From the NCBI GenBank assembly GCA_036276235.1, contig DATBDZ010000279.1:1-25242 (forward strand): a stretch of DNA of 25,242 bases. The letters are read 5' to 3'. Shown here piece by piece: positions 1 through 7,889 of this stretch (its first letter is position 1; every line of letters begins with the position of its first letter). A model generated the notes under the pieces. The model did not search any database. It worked only from the letters and a program-made list of their open reading frames with translations, and was not told where the DNA came from. The translations under genes and the position numbers were made by a program. This DNA is from JANWHF01 sp036276235. GTDB lineage: Bacteria > Planctomycetota > Phycisphaerae > Tepidisphaerales > Tepidisphaeraceae.

Positions 1-253
1 TAGTAGAGTTCACTCGAAACGCCTCCTTGCGTGTACGGATCAGGGGTCGTGATAACTACCTGAATACACGAAATTGGCTGCGTTTCGAGTCTTTTTCTGC
101 GCACAATCAGCGACGACCGCGAAAATCACACTTGTTCAAGGCCTAGGTCACTTAATCTGCTGCCCATACCGCCAACGGCCGCACGCCAACAATTTGTCTT
201 GCCGGCCCGATGCTGCTACCTTAAACGTGGGCTCCCGGAAAGACCATTCAGAT
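1..253. other. Leader region without a recognised gene
   Basis: I see no convincing gene here. An open frame extends upstream of the lipoprotein start from position 74, but its N-terminal translation has no signal-peptide or domain character and only becomes sensible at the internal ATG at 254. The stretch may carry the promoter of that gene, but no clear -35/-10 pair could be assigned. Confidence 0.4.
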
Positions 254-658
254 ATGCGACAACGCGCTTCAATTCTGGCACGCCGCGCTCTTTGCGCGCT
301 GGGGTTTATCGTCTTTTGCACCACCGCGATCGGCTGCTCGTCATCGGCGGTTCATCAGATTCCCATCAGTCCTCAGATGAAGCAATTCGTGGAGGGTCAA
401 TATCAGGACGTGGTCACTCAGCACGTGCCTGCCCACGATACCGCAGCTGTCGGGTCGCCGCGCTCGATGTCGGCCAATTACAACGTCTCCGACGGCGTGA
501 GCTTCCTCACAGCCGAAGGGCCGTTGGATATTCAGACGGAGAGCGGCAAAACCGTCAAAGGCTCCTATCAGCTCAGATGGCGTCAGCCCGGCGACGCCAG
601 CCAGAACAGTGCATCCGATGAATGGATCCTCGATCAGCAGGTGATCCAGATTCGTTGA
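254..658 (+). CDS. Putative small lipoprotein, unknown function
   Basis: A 134-residue protein of unknown family. The ATG at 254 is chosen over the longer frame (from 74) because it gives a typical lipoprotein signal: basic start MRQRASILARR, hydrophobic stretch LCALGFIVFCTTA, then a lipobox-like AIGC followed by SSS. Cysteine about residue 27 would be the lipidated residue, placing the protein at an outer or inner membrane face. The mature part is polar and ends in a segment (GSYQLRWRQPGD to WILDQQVIQIR) that resembles a small beta-rich domain; no catalytic motif is visible. It lies 112 nt upstream of rplM on the same strand but is probably a separate unit. No homologue family is recognised. 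The lipobox is not canonical (Ala at -3), so lipidation is an inference. Confidence 0.6.
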   Translation: MRQRASILARRALCALGFIVFCTTAIGCSSSAVHQIPISPQMKQFVEGQYQDVVTQHVPAHDTAAVGSPRSMSANYNVSDGVSFLTAEGPLDIQTESGKTVKGSYQLRWRQPGDASQNSASDEWILDQQVIQIR

Positions 659-770
659 AGTGTCGTCAGCAGCTTGACATCCCTCCGCTCCCCGATAAAC
701 TGCCTCGTTCTTTATTTTCGGGGCATCCGCGTTGCGCGGCGCCCGGCGAATAGTCTGAAGGAATTTGCTC

Positions 771-1229
771 ATGAGCACGTATTTTGCCAAGCGCGGCGAA
801 GTTGCCGCCAACTGGCATGTCATTGACGCCACCGATCAAGTGCTGGGCCGTCTGGCATCTCGCATTGCCATGCTGTTGCAAGGAAAGCACAAGCCTACGT
901 ATACACCGCACGTGGATACGGGCGATTTTGTGATCGTCATCAATGCCCAGAAGGTGAGAGTCACCGGCGCCAAGGCCGAGGTGATCGAGTACGACACCTA
1001 TTCCCGCTACCCCGGCGGTCGGCATCTTTATTCGTATAAGCGGATGAACGAGCTGCACCCCGAGAAGGTGATCGAACTGGCCGTCCGTCGCATGCTCCCC
1101 AAGAGCAAGATGGGCCGAAACATCCTGGGCAAGCTGAAAGTTTACAAGGACGACAAGCACGAGCATGCCGCTCAGCAGCCCAAGCCGCTCAAGGTAGACA
1201 TGTTCGGCTCCGGCGTCCGCGCGATTTAA
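771..1229 (+). CDS. rplM: 50S ribosomal protein L13
   Basis: Large-subunit ribosomal protein L13, an early assembly protein that binds 23S rRNA. The 152-residue length is close to the family norm (about 140-150). Recognisable family segments are WHVIDATDQVLGRLAS near the N-terminus, GKHKPTYTPHVDTGDFVIVINA in the middle, and the late RMLPKSKMGRN and LKVYKDDKHEHAAQQP. The ATG at 771 is chosen because AAGGA lies 8 nt upstream (758-762); a TTG two codons earlier (765) is the only close alternative. It is followed after 57 nt by rpsI, the order conserved in most bacteria, so the two should be cotranscribed. The identification is certain. Confidence 0.98.
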   Translation: MSTYFAKRGEVAANWHVIDATDQVLGRLASRIAMLLQGKHKPTYTPHVDTGDFVIVINAQKVRVTGAKAEVIEYDTYSRYPGGRHLYSYKRMNELHPEKVIELAVRRMLPKSKMGRNILGKLKVYKDDKHEHAAQQPKPLKVDMFGSGVRAI

Positions 1230-1252
1230 CCAGAATCTACCTGGTTCCCGAC

Positions 1253-1280
1253 CTGAACCCTGAACCCCGAACCCTGAACC
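1253..1280 (+). repeat. Four-unit 7-bp tandem array (CTGAACC) between rplM and rpsI
   Basis: Four head-to-tail units CTGAACC, CTGAACC, CCGAACC, CTGAACC fill half of the 57-nt spacer between L13 and S9. The array ends 6 nt before the rpsI ATG, so it occupies the place where a Shine-Dalgarno sequence would normally be. A short inverted partner (GGTTC, 1243-1247) lies just upstream. Confidence 0.85.
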
Positions 1281-1286
1281 CAAAGT

Positions 1287-1733
1287 ATGTCAGAACAAGC
1301 CACCGCAACAGCAACCGAGACGCCGGCCGCCGAGGCCGCCAAGCCCCGTTCGTATGTGTGGGGCGTCGGCCGCCGCAAGAGTGCCGTCGCCCGCGTGCGC
1401 ATCGCACAGGGCAGCGGCAAGATCGAAATCAACGGCCGCCCGCTCAACGATTACCTCACCAACGAGCGCGACCGCAAGGTCATCTTTGGCCCGCTGGAAG
1501 TCACCAACACCGGCGGCAAGCTCGATGTGCTGGTGAACGCCACCGGCGGCGGCCCTACCGGCCAGACCGGCGCCATCCTCCTGGGCCTCGGCCGCGCGCT
1601 GGCCAAGTATGATCCAAGCCTCGAAGGCGCCCTCCGCAACGGCGGCTTCATGACCCGCGACAGCCGCATGAAGGAACGAAAGAAATACGGCCAGCGCGGC
1701 GCTCGCCGACGCTTCCAGTTCTCCAAGCGATAA
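1287..1733 (+). CDS. rpsI: 30S ribosomal protein S9
   Basis: Small-subunit ribosomal protein S9, whose basic C-terminal tail reaches the P-site tRNA in the decoding region. At 148 residues it is slightly longer than the usual 130 because of an Ala/Thr/Glu-rich N-terminal extension (residues 1-20). Family signatures are GVGRRKSAVARVRI (about 26-39), NGRPLNDYL, GGGPTGQTGAI and LGLGRAL, ending in the canonical RGARRRFQFSKR. The start is the only sensible ATG, but no Shine-Dalgarno sequence precedes it: the upstream bases are the CTGAACC array. Translation may depend on coupling to rplM or on SD-independent initiation, as is common in this phylum (inference). A strong terminator follows 28 nt after the stop. 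Confidence 0.98.
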   Translation: MSEQATATATETPAAEAAKPRSYVWGVGRRKSAVARVRIAQGSGKIEINGRPLNDYLTNERDRKVIFGPLEVTNTGGKLDVLVNATGGGPTGQTGAILLGLGRALAKYDPSLEGALRNGGFMTRDSRMKERKKYGQRGARRRFQFSKR

Positions 1734-1761
1734 TCCGCTGGCGACTATCTGCAAGACTTTC

Positions 1762-1793
1762 AAACCCGGCCGATTTTTCGGCCGGGTTTTTTT
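1762..1793 (+). terminator. Intrinsic terminator of the rplM-rpsI operon
   Basis: A perfect 12-bp stem, AAACCCGGCCGA paired with TCGGCCGGGTTT, closes a TTTT loop and is followed by a T-run. It stands 28 nt after the rpsI stop, the expected place for a Rho-independent terminator of this operon. Confidence 0.93.
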
Positions 1794-1823
1794 GTTATGG
1801 TTCTGAAACGTGAAGACGTGGAC

Positions 1824-1882
1824 GCGGCGGGCAGTGCCCGCCCTACGATGAAGCGGCTCGTAGGGCGGGCATGGCCCGCCGC
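1824..1882. repeat. Extragenic palindromic pair (GTAGGGCGGGC type)
   Basis: Two 25-nt arms (1824-1848 and 1858-1882) are reverse complements except for two central bases and are separated by 9 nt. Each arm itself contains a small dyad around GCGGGC/GCCCGC. It follows the rpsI terminator and has no coding role. It resembles REP/BIME-like extragenic elements. Confidence 0.8.
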
Positions 1883-1941
1883 ACCCGCCTATCAACCGGC
1901 GGCATTTGATAATGGAAAGAACGCGTGGTTTGCGTTCAGAA

Positions 1942-2065
1942 CCCTCTCCCCTGTACTCAGGGGAGAGGGCAGGGTGAGGGGACATCGGTCGCAATACGGC
2001 GCGGTTCGCAAGTCTGCGGTTCGTCCCGTCACCCCAACCCTCTCCCCTGAGTACAGGGGAGAGGG
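1942..2065. repeat. Double-hairpin repeat element, copy 1 of 3
   Basis: Two terminal hairpins, each a perfect 12-bp stem CCCTCTCCCCTG/CAGGGGAGAGGG with a 4-nt loop (TACT at left, AGTA at right), flank a ~68-bp centre. The whole element is an imperfect inverted repeat extended by AGGGTGAGGGGA-like sequence. Copies recur at 7573-7698 and 17041-17164. The flank GCGTTCAGAA is shared with copy 2, so the element is probably a few bases longer. There is no open frame for a transposase, so a MITE/REP-like non-autonomous element is inferred. It ends 17 nt before the next gene's ATG. Confidence 0.88.
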
Positions 2066-2082
2066 AGAATGCGCACATCGCA

Positions 2083-3555
2083 ATGGCAACCTTGACCCTC
2101 CGACAAGCCCACCACCTCGCCGTTCAGCGGCATCAAGCCGGCGATCTTGCCGCGGCGTTTTTGATGTACGAGCAGATCCTTCGAGCTCAGCCCGATCATG
2201 CTGATACATTGAACATGCTCGCGCTGCTCGAAAGCCAGCGCGGCAATCTTCCCCGCGCTCTCGATCTCATCGACCGCGCCATCGCGATCGATCCGTCGCA
2301 AGCCGCGTATCGCGGAACGCAAGGCGTCATCCTCTCGCGAATGAATCGACTCGATGAATCGATCGCCGCCTATGGCGCGGCAGTCTCGTTGCAGCCCAAT
2401 CTCTTTCAGGCGTACAACAATCTCGGCAATGTGCTCCGGCAACGCGGAATGCTCGCTGAGGCGATTGATGTTTACGAGCGATCGATCGCCGTCGAATCCA
2501 ATCAGCCGCAGATTTATTTCAATCTCGGCTTCGCCCTTCAGGAAGCCGCGCGGCCGCAGGAGGCGATCAGTTGCTTCGAGCGCGCCGAGACATTGCTCAG
2601 CGCCAATCCCCAAGCCGCCGCCGAGGCACGGCTGCAACTGGGCCTGCTCCACCTTCAGCGCGGCGATTTCGAGCGCGGCTTACATCTCTACGAATCGCGC
2701 CGCGATGTTCTCGGGTTCCCCGTTCGACGCGACTTCCCCCAACCGCTGTGGGACGGCTCCGACCTGTCCGGCAAAACCATCCTTCTCCACGCCGAGCAAG
2801 GCATCGGCGACACGATCCAATTTTTCCGCTATGTCCCGCCCGTGTGCGACCGCGGCGCGAAAGTGATTCTGCTCGTCCCCGCATCGCTCAAACGCCTCAT
2901 GGCGGCACAGAATGTCTGCGAAGTTTTCGATGAGTCCGATCGCCTGCCGACGTTTGACGTTCAATGCCCGCTCGGCAGCCTTCCACATCGATTCGCCACG
3001 CGCCTCGATTCAATCCCCGCGACGACGCCATATCTCAACGCTCCGACTTCGCTGGCGCGCGATTGGAACGCTCGCCTCGCGCAATCGGCCGGCACTCTGA
3101 AAGTCGGCCTCGTCTGGTCAGGCAATCCGCGCCATCAACAAAACCATCTCCGATCCCTTCCCCCAGCGGAACTGACACCGCTGAAGGGAGTCGAAGGTGT
3201 TCAATTCTTCAGCCTACAGAAGGATGCCCCCGAATCCGCGCGTCCCGATCTGCAAATGATTGATTGGACGAGCGAGCTACGAGATTTCGCAGACACCGCC
3301 GCGTTAATCGCGGGGCTTGATCTGGTGATCGCCGTCGATACCGCCGTCGCACATCTGGCCGGCGCGCTGGGAAAGCCGACGTGGCTGCTCTTGTCGGAGC
3401 CCGCCGAGTGGCGCTGGCTCCTGACTCGCGAAGATTCGCCGTGGTACCCGACGATGCGGCTATTTCGCCAATCCAAGCCGGGAGATTGGGCAACGGTCAT
3501 CGAGCGCGTGGCGGTCGAATTGAGAGCGCTCACCGACAGCTCGGCTAAAGAATAA
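2083..3555 (+). CDS. TPR protein with glycosyltransferase-9-like C-terminal domain
   Basis: A 490-residue cytoplasmic protein with two parts. Residues ~1-210 are tandem tetratricopeptide repeats (for example AYNNLGNVLRQRGMLAEAI, IYFNLGFALQEAARPQEAI), a protein-interaction scaffold. Residues ~215-480 resemble the heptosyltransferase/ADP-heptose family (GT9): LLHAEQGIGDTIQFFRY, GLVWSGNPRHQQNH and the C-terminal donor-site segment VIAVDTAVAHLAGALGKPTW. Such TPR-GT fusions are common in planctomycetes and proteobacteria and are thought to glycosylate proteins or surface glycans; donor and acceptor are unknown here. The ATG at 2083 follows the repeat element closely; the purine-rich right hairpin arm is the only SD-like sequence and is rather far away. 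The gene ends convergently and overlaps the LEPR-XLL gene by 11 bp. Confidence 0.85.
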   Translation: MATLTLRQAHHLAVQRHQAGDLAAAFLMYEQILRAQPDHADTLNMLALLESQRGNLPRALDLIDRAIAIDPSQAAYRGTQGVILSRMNRLDESIAAYGAAVSLQPNLFQAYNNLGNVLRQRGMLAEAIDVYERSIAVESNQPQIYFNLGFALQEAARPQEAISCFERAETLLSANPQAAAEARLQLGLLHLQRGDFERGLHLYESRRDVLGFPVRRDFPQPLWDGSDLSGKTILLHAEQGIGDTIQFFRYVPPVCDRGAKVILLVPASLKRLMAAQNVCEVFDESDRLPTFDVQCPLGSLPHRFATRLDSIPATTPYLNAPTSLARDWNARLAQSAGTLKVGLVWSGNPRHQQNHLRSLPPAELTPLKGVEGVQFFSLQKDAPESARPDLQMIDWTSELRDFADTAALIAGLDLVIAVDTAVAHLAGALGKPTWLLLSEPAEWRWLLTREDSPWYPTMRLFRQSKPGDWATVIERVAVELRALTDSSAKE

Positions 3556-4916
3556 TAATTGTCGGCTGCACCTGGATGATCAGATTGCTCTCCTGCGTTA
3601 CATGATGGGCCTTAAACAGCGTTCCAACCGATGGAAGAATCGACAGCGTCGAGATCCGCTCGGTGGCGATTTCCGGCGTGGTGGAGAGCGTCAGCGGATC
3701 AAGGGTCAGCGTGCCGATCGTCGGGGCGGCGAGCTCCGAGTTGACGAAGCCTCCTGCCCCGCGCGCCGCCAATCTTCGCCGAGTGCAGCTCGGCGGTGTT
3801 TGCAAAGTCCGACGCCTGCGCCGGTAAATCTGAACTGCCCACGCCGACAAACAGGTGGCTGTTATTGAGGCTGTCGGCGGTGAAGGATCGCACGCTGTTG
3901 ACCGCATCGATATTTGAGTTGACGACGTTCCCACCGATCTTGATCGAATTGATCGCCGATGTTCCCGCGACGAACGGATTGGTCAACGACAGATCGAAGT
4001 TCAACATGTCGCCGCCCACCTTCAAGTCCTTCATCTGGCCGGTGGTGAGCGATCCGCTGGCGGTCCCTTTCACCATTAGATGATCGAGCCTGCCGAAGGT
4101 TCCCGTCCAGCCAGGATCGGTGCTGAATGTCTTGATCGAGCCAACAGCTCCCTGCACGGTCCATGTGCCTGGGCCGATCGTGTCCACGTCGGCAAGTTTC
4201 ATCAACTGCACTATCGAGCTGGGGAGATTCAGAGGGAAAAGTTCGAGTGCGAAGTCTCCATCGACGGTACTGGCCGTGAACTTCTTGATCCCGTTTGAGG
4301 TGATGCTGGCGTCGCTGCCCGCCCACTGGTCGACGTTGAACGCAGAGATTGGTTTCGTGCAGGTAAGCTGCGTGTCGGAGAAATTGTTGCCCTTGATGCT
4401 GCAGTTGAAAACGCCGGGTGCATTGCTGATGGTAATGCTATCGTCCTGGCCGTTCCCCAAAACGAGCTTGGGCGCCGCAAGAATGATCATTGAGTCGGTG
4501 AGATTGACGCCGGAGATATCGATCATTTTCATCGGGCCAGTGCCGGTGAAACTCGGCAGATCGATCAACTGGCTCCCCTTAGTGTGAACCGAAATCGAGC
4601 TGGCCTTGGTCGTATTGATCAGGCTGATCGCGTCAAGCGTGTCTGGCGTCCCGGTGACCGTGATACGCTTTCCGGTCGTTTGCTGCGCGAGATTGTCGCC
4701 GGTAAACGTGATCGCGCCATTGCAGTCATGAAGCTTGAAGGTCACGCCGAGGTTGTTGGCGAAGCTGGCGTCCACCTCGACAATCTTCGGATCAATCAGC
4801 ACCTGCATCTGTTGCCCCGCGGCAAACAACCACCGCGATTCCAGCGCCTCGCAACGGCAGCTACCTGAGATTTTCCGCGCCGTCATCCGACTTCCCAATC
4901 GCTCAAGCAATCTCAT
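3545..4916 (-). CDS. LEPR-XLL surface protein, apparently frameshifted near its C-terminus
   Basis: A secreted beta-rich protein of unknown function. The N-terminus (basic MRLLERLGSRMTARK, then CEALESRWLFAAGQQ) matches the LEPR-XLL motif of planctomycete exported proteins. The body is a long Ser/Thr/Asn-rich series of strands (for example INSIKIGGNVVNSNIDAVNS), suggestive of a beta-solenoid. The uninterrupted frame runs 4916-3699, but after HSAKIG (about 3770) it turns into an Arg-rich unnatural tail. The next frame carries a natural continuation, GGFVNSELAAPTIGTLTLDP to IIQVQPTIIIL, stopping at 3545. One extra base, for example in the GGGG run near 3757-3761, would explain this. It may be a sequencing error or a young pseudogene. 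GGAAGGA 8 nt upstream supports the ATG at 4916. Confidence 0.72.
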
Positions 4917-5023
4917 GATATGTCCTTCCTCTGACCGGAAAATCTAATCCAGATGATCGACAGTTGCCACTTTCGCATGGCGCAGGTAGAAGCCGAATTG
5001 GCAACAACAAAGGAATCGCCCGG

Positions 5024-5509
5024 ATGCAAATCGCCAAGCACAAGGTTGTGACATTTGATTACACGCTGACCGATCAGGCCGGCGCCACACTCGACAGCTC
5101 CAAGGGCCGCCAGCCGCTCACGTATCTGCACGGCATCGGGCAGATCATCCCCGGCGTCGAGCGTGCTCTCGAAGGCAAAACAGCCGGCGAGCACGTCGAG
5201 GTCGATGTCATCCCCGGCGACGCCTACGGCGAGCATGACCCCCGCCGCATCCAAAAAGTGCCGCGCTCATCCTTCGCCAACGTTCCGAAGATCGAAAAAG
5301 GGATGCAATTCGAAGCCCGAGGCCCCACCGGCGACAAGCACAACGTCACCGTCACCGACATAGACGACCAAACGGTAACAGTCGATGGCAACCACCCCCT
5401 CGCCGGGAAGACCCTGCACTTCGACATCATGATCGTCACCGTGCGCGACTCGACTCCCGAAGAACAACAGCACGGTCACGCCCACGGACCGGGTGGGCAT
5501 CAGCATTGA
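5024..5509 (+). CDS. slyD: FKBP-type peptidyl-prolyl isomerase, SlyD family
   Basis: A 161-residue cytoplasmic prolyl cis-trans isomerase and chaperone. Visible SlyD features are the FKBP core YLHGIGQIIPGVERALEGK (about residues 33-51), an inserted chaperone flap around residues 70-120, the signature VDGNHPLAGKTLHFD, and a histidine-rich tail (QQHGHAHGPGGHQH) that in this family binds nickel and other metals. The ATG at 5024 is preferred over the upstream in-frame ATG at 4964 because alignment to the family starts here (MQIAKHKVVTFDYTL) and AAAGGA lies just upstream. The longer version would add an uncharacteristic 20 residues. The gene is divergent from the LEPR-XLL gene and convergent with the membrane protein, so it is probably monocistronic. 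The short His tail suggests metal binding, weaker than in Escherichia coli SlyD. Confidence 0.93.
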   Translation: MQIAKHKVVTFDYTLTDQAGATLDSSKGRQPLTYLHGIGQIIPGVERALEGKTAGEHVEVDVIPGDAYGEHDPRRIQKVPRSSFANVPKIEKGMQFEARGPTGDKHNVTVTDIDDQTVTVDGNHPLAGKTLHFDIMIVTVRDSTPEEQQHGHAHGPGGHQH

Positions 5510-5537
5510 TTCGATCATTTCTGCTTCGGTCGGCGGG

Positions 5538-6047
5538 TCAGGCCTCCACATGCTCCTTGATCAAGTCATAGGCACCAACGGCCGCGACTCCGTATAGCGC
5601 GTGTTCGACAATTGGCCCGGCGATTTGCGCGGGTTTGTGTTTCCAGATCGGTTTCATCAATCCAGCGGCGGGTAGCCAACCGAGATAACCGACCGCCCAG
5701 CAGAGCAGGCCTAGGATAATGCCATCGCTCCAGGCTGATCCGCCGCGCGGGCGGAGGGCGCCGTAGATGGCGCCGAAAATCCCGCCGTAACTAAAGCTTG
5801 CGCTCACGGCGGCGGCCTTCTCGGCTTGATCGGGGATCGCTCCCCAGGTGTTGGCGGGCAGCAGCCGGTGACTCTGGTGGACAATAAAAGGCCCCGGCTC
5901 AAGGCGCATCGGCGCTTGCGCGGAGGGAAGCCATTTTTGCACCGCCGCATCCACCATCCAAAGGGCCATGGTACCGGCAAGACCCCCCGCCGCCCCGATC
6001 ATCGTGTCGCGCGCAAAGTCTGCCAAATCTCGGTTTGATCTATTCAT
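5538..6047 (-). CDS. Small multi-pass membrane protein, unknown function
   Basis: A 169-residue membrane protein with about four hydrophobic segments: MIGAAGGLAGTMALWMVDA near residue 15, YGGIFGAIYGAL near 90, GIILGLLCWAVGYLGWLPA near 113, and GPIVEHALYGVAAVGAYDL near the C-terminus. Glycines within the first and third helices suggest tight packing. The layout is reminiscent of the YagU/DUF1440 group of inner-membrane proteins, but this is only a resemblance. The ATG at 6047 is chosen because AAGGAG lies 6-7 nt upstream; an upstream in-frame start at 6083 adds 12 residues without support. It is divergent from the sulfatase gene with a 104-nt shared upstream region, and no functional link is evident. 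Confidence 0.72.
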   Translation of the reverse strand: MNRSNRDLADFARDTMIGAAGGLAGTMALWMVDAAVQKWLPSAQAPMRLEPGPFIVHQSHRLLPANTWGAIPDQAEKAAAVSASFSYGGIFGAIYGALRPRGGSAWSDGIILGLLCWAVGYLGWLPAAGLMKPIWKHKPAQIAGPIVEHALYGVAAVGAYDLIKEHVEA

Positions 6048-6151
6048 TGAATTCTCCTTATCTGCGGTTATGTCAGGGATCACTGGCGAGCAATGAGAAT
6101 GCCACCCAATTTCGTTGCGGTCCGCATGAGGCCGGCGATAGAGTGGCTGGG

Positions 6152-7513
6152 ATGATTAAGACGCGAGCTTTAGGCTGCGGCGCGACGATCGGCGCATGGA
6201 TTGGACTACTTTTGCTGATCGCGGGAAATGCGTCGGCGCAGCATGCCCCAAATGTCCTGCTCATCGTGTCTGATGATCAAGGCACGCTCGATCTGAATTG
6301 TTATGGCTCGAAGGATTTGCAGACGCCGAATCTCGATGCGCTGGCGGCGCGCGGCGTTCGGTTTACGCAATTTTACGCCGCCAGCGCTGTCTGCTCGCCA
6401 TCGCGCGCCGCAATTCTCACCGGCCGCTATCCGCAGCGGGCGCAATTGCCGGGGATGGCGCCTTCGCGGCGCGGGCGCGAAGGGATGCCGCCCGAGCAAA
6501 TGACGATCGCCGAGCTGCTTCGACCGGCGGGATATCGCACGGCATTGTTTGGCAAATGGCATCTGGGGACGACGATGAAGACGGGCCCGAATAATCAGGG
6601 CTTCGATGATTTCGTCGGCTTCCGCAGCGGCTGCATCGATAATCTGTCGCATACGTTTTATTGGGACGGCCCGCCGCTGCATGATCTATGGCGCAACGAG
6701 CAGGAGATCTGGGAGAACGGCACGCATTTCTCGACGATCATCGTGCGCGAAGCGCAGCGATTTTTGCGCGAGAATCAATCGCGGCCATTTTTCATGGAGC
6801 TGGCGTTTAATACGCCGCACTATCCGCTGCAGCCGTTCGATCATTGGCGGGAGTATTACGAGAAAAAGCTCGAGGAGCCGCGGCGAAGTTACGCGGCGTG
6901 GATCTCGACAATGGATGAATCGATCGGCAAAGTCCTCGCCACGCTCGATGAGCTCGAGCTACGCGACAACACGCTGATTCTCTTCGTCAGCGATCAGGGT
7001 CATTCCACCGAAGAGCGCGCCAACTTCGGCGGCGGCAACGCCGGCCCGTATCGCGGCGCGAAATTCAGCCTCCTCGAAGGCGGCATCCGTGTGCCGGCAA
7101 TCGTCAGCCTTCCGGGCAAGATTCCACAAGGCGAATCGCGCGACCAGCTCGCGGCACAAGTCGACTTCTTTCCGACGATCGCCGAAGTCTGCGGCATCAA
7201 GCTGCCGGACCGGCGAATCGATGGAAAGACCTTGATGCCGCTGCTCAAGTCATCGGCCGCGCCGACGCAGCATGAGACCTATTACTGGCAACTGGGCGAT
7301 CAGTGGGCCGTGCGCGAGGGGAATTGGAAGCTGGTCGTGAATGGAATGGATACACAGGATAAGAAGAAACTCGAAGGGTCGGAGCGGGTTTTTCTGAGCG
7401 ATATGTCCCGTGATTTGACAGAGACACACAACATTGCCGCGGAGCATGCGGATGTGGTGGATCGGCTGACCAAGCTGCATGAGGGGTGGTTGAAGGATGT
7501 GAGGGAGCAGTGA
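6152..7513 (+). CDS. Secreted formylglycine-dependent sulfatase (S1 family)
   Basis: A 453-residue arylsulfatase-type hydrolase that would remove sulfate esters from a polysaccharide or other extracellular substrate. A signal peptide (MIKTRALG, hydrophobic IGAWIGLLLLIAG, cleavage near ASAQ) sends it across the membrane. Active-site signatures are NVLLIVSDDQG (metal ligands D41, D42), CSPSRAAILTGRYP with C81 as the residue converted to formylglycine, GKWHLG (K135, H137), and FVSDQGHS where D281 is a metal ligand and Q282 replaces the common Asn. The ATG at 6152 is chosen because the signal peptide begins there; GTG at 6143 is an alternative, and the frame open from 6035 adds junk. No maturase or carbohydrate transporter is adjacent, so the substrate is unknown. 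Confidence 0.92.
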   Translation: MIKTRALGCGATIGAWIGLLLLIAGNASAQHAPNVLLIVSDDQGTLDLNCYGSKDLQTPNLDALAARGVRFTQFYAASAVCSPSRAAILTGRYPQRAQLPGMAPSRRGREGMPPEQMTIAELLRPAGYRTALFGKWHLGTTMKTGPNNQGFDDFVGFRSGCIDNLSHTFYWDGPPLHDLWRNEQEIWENGTHFSTIIVREAQRFLRENQSRPFFMELAFNTPHYPLQPFDHWREYYEKKLEEPRRSYAAWISTMDESIGKVLATLDELELRDNTLILFVSDQGHSTEERANFGGGNAGPYRGAKFSLLEGGIRVPAIVSLPGKIPQGESRDQLAAQVDFFPTIAEVCGIKLPDRRIDGKTLMPLLKSSAAPTQHETYYWQLGDQWAVREGNWKLVVNGMDTQDKKKLEGSERVFLSDMSRDLTETHNIAAEHADVVDRLTKLHEGWLKDVREQ

Positions 7514-7572
7514 GGGTGCATGGGACGTGATGCGTGATGCGTGATGCGTGATTCAAGGGGTGGCGCTCAGAA

Positions 7573-7698
7573 CCCTCTCCCCTGTACTCAGGGGAGAGGG
7601 CAGGGTGAGGGGACGGCGTGTCGCGAAATGGCGCCGCTTGCAAGATTGACGCTTCGTCCCCTCACCCCAACCCTCTCCCCTGAGTACAGGGGAGAGGG
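7573..7698. repeat. Double-hairpin repeat element, copy 2 of 3
   Basis: Terminal hairpins CCCTCTCCCCTG-TACT-CAGGGGAGAGGG (7573-7600) and CCCTCTCCCCTG-AGTA-CAGGGGAGAGGG (7671-7698) are identical to copy 1. The centre is recognisably related to copy 1 (CGCAATACGGCG against CGCGAAATGGCG, then GCAAG and TTCGTCCC). Shared flanks (CTCAGAA or TTCAGAA) support a common mobile or amplified unit. Confidence 0.88.
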
Positions 7699-7748
7699 AC
7701 AATAGCGAAGCCCGACGGCCGCGGCGCTCTCTTGGCCATGACGTACTT

Positions 7749-7811
7749 ACGCATCACGCATCACGCATTACGCATCACGCATCACGCATCACGCATTACG
7801 CATCACGTTTC
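7749..7811 (+). repeat. ACGCATY 7-bp tandem array
   Basis: Eight consecutive 7-bp units, ACGCATC or ACGCATT, followed by a degenerate ACGTTTC. The pattern is C C T C C C T C at the seventh position. The same unit makes up the array at 9998-10079. Confidence 0.9.
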
Positions 7812-7889
7812 ACGAACCCGGCACCAGATACTCGCGTTCAACACGCTATTCCGCTACATTTCCCCCTCATCCCAATCAGGCAGGAGCCA

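Larger units (their letters stand above)
7514..7889. repeat. Composite repeat island: opposed 7-bp arrays around double-hairpin copy 2
   Basis: This 376-nt gap holds no gene. On the left is a short array of GTGATGC units (7527-7553), in the centre a copy of the double-hairpin element, and on the right an array of the reverse-complement unit ACGCATC/T. The left and right arrays are therefore inverted relative to each other, and the double-hairpin copy sits between them. The last ~50 nt lead into the hydrolase gene. Confidence 0.8.

Noticed and set aside
1230..1286. Telomere-like or origin-type repeat (GGTTCAG reverse)
   Set aside because: Only four units, inside a ribosomal operon spacer, with no other origin features such as DnaA boxes.
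1942..2065. Insertion sequence with a transposase
   Set aside because: The element is about 125 bp and has no open frame; only a non-autonomous repeat is supported.
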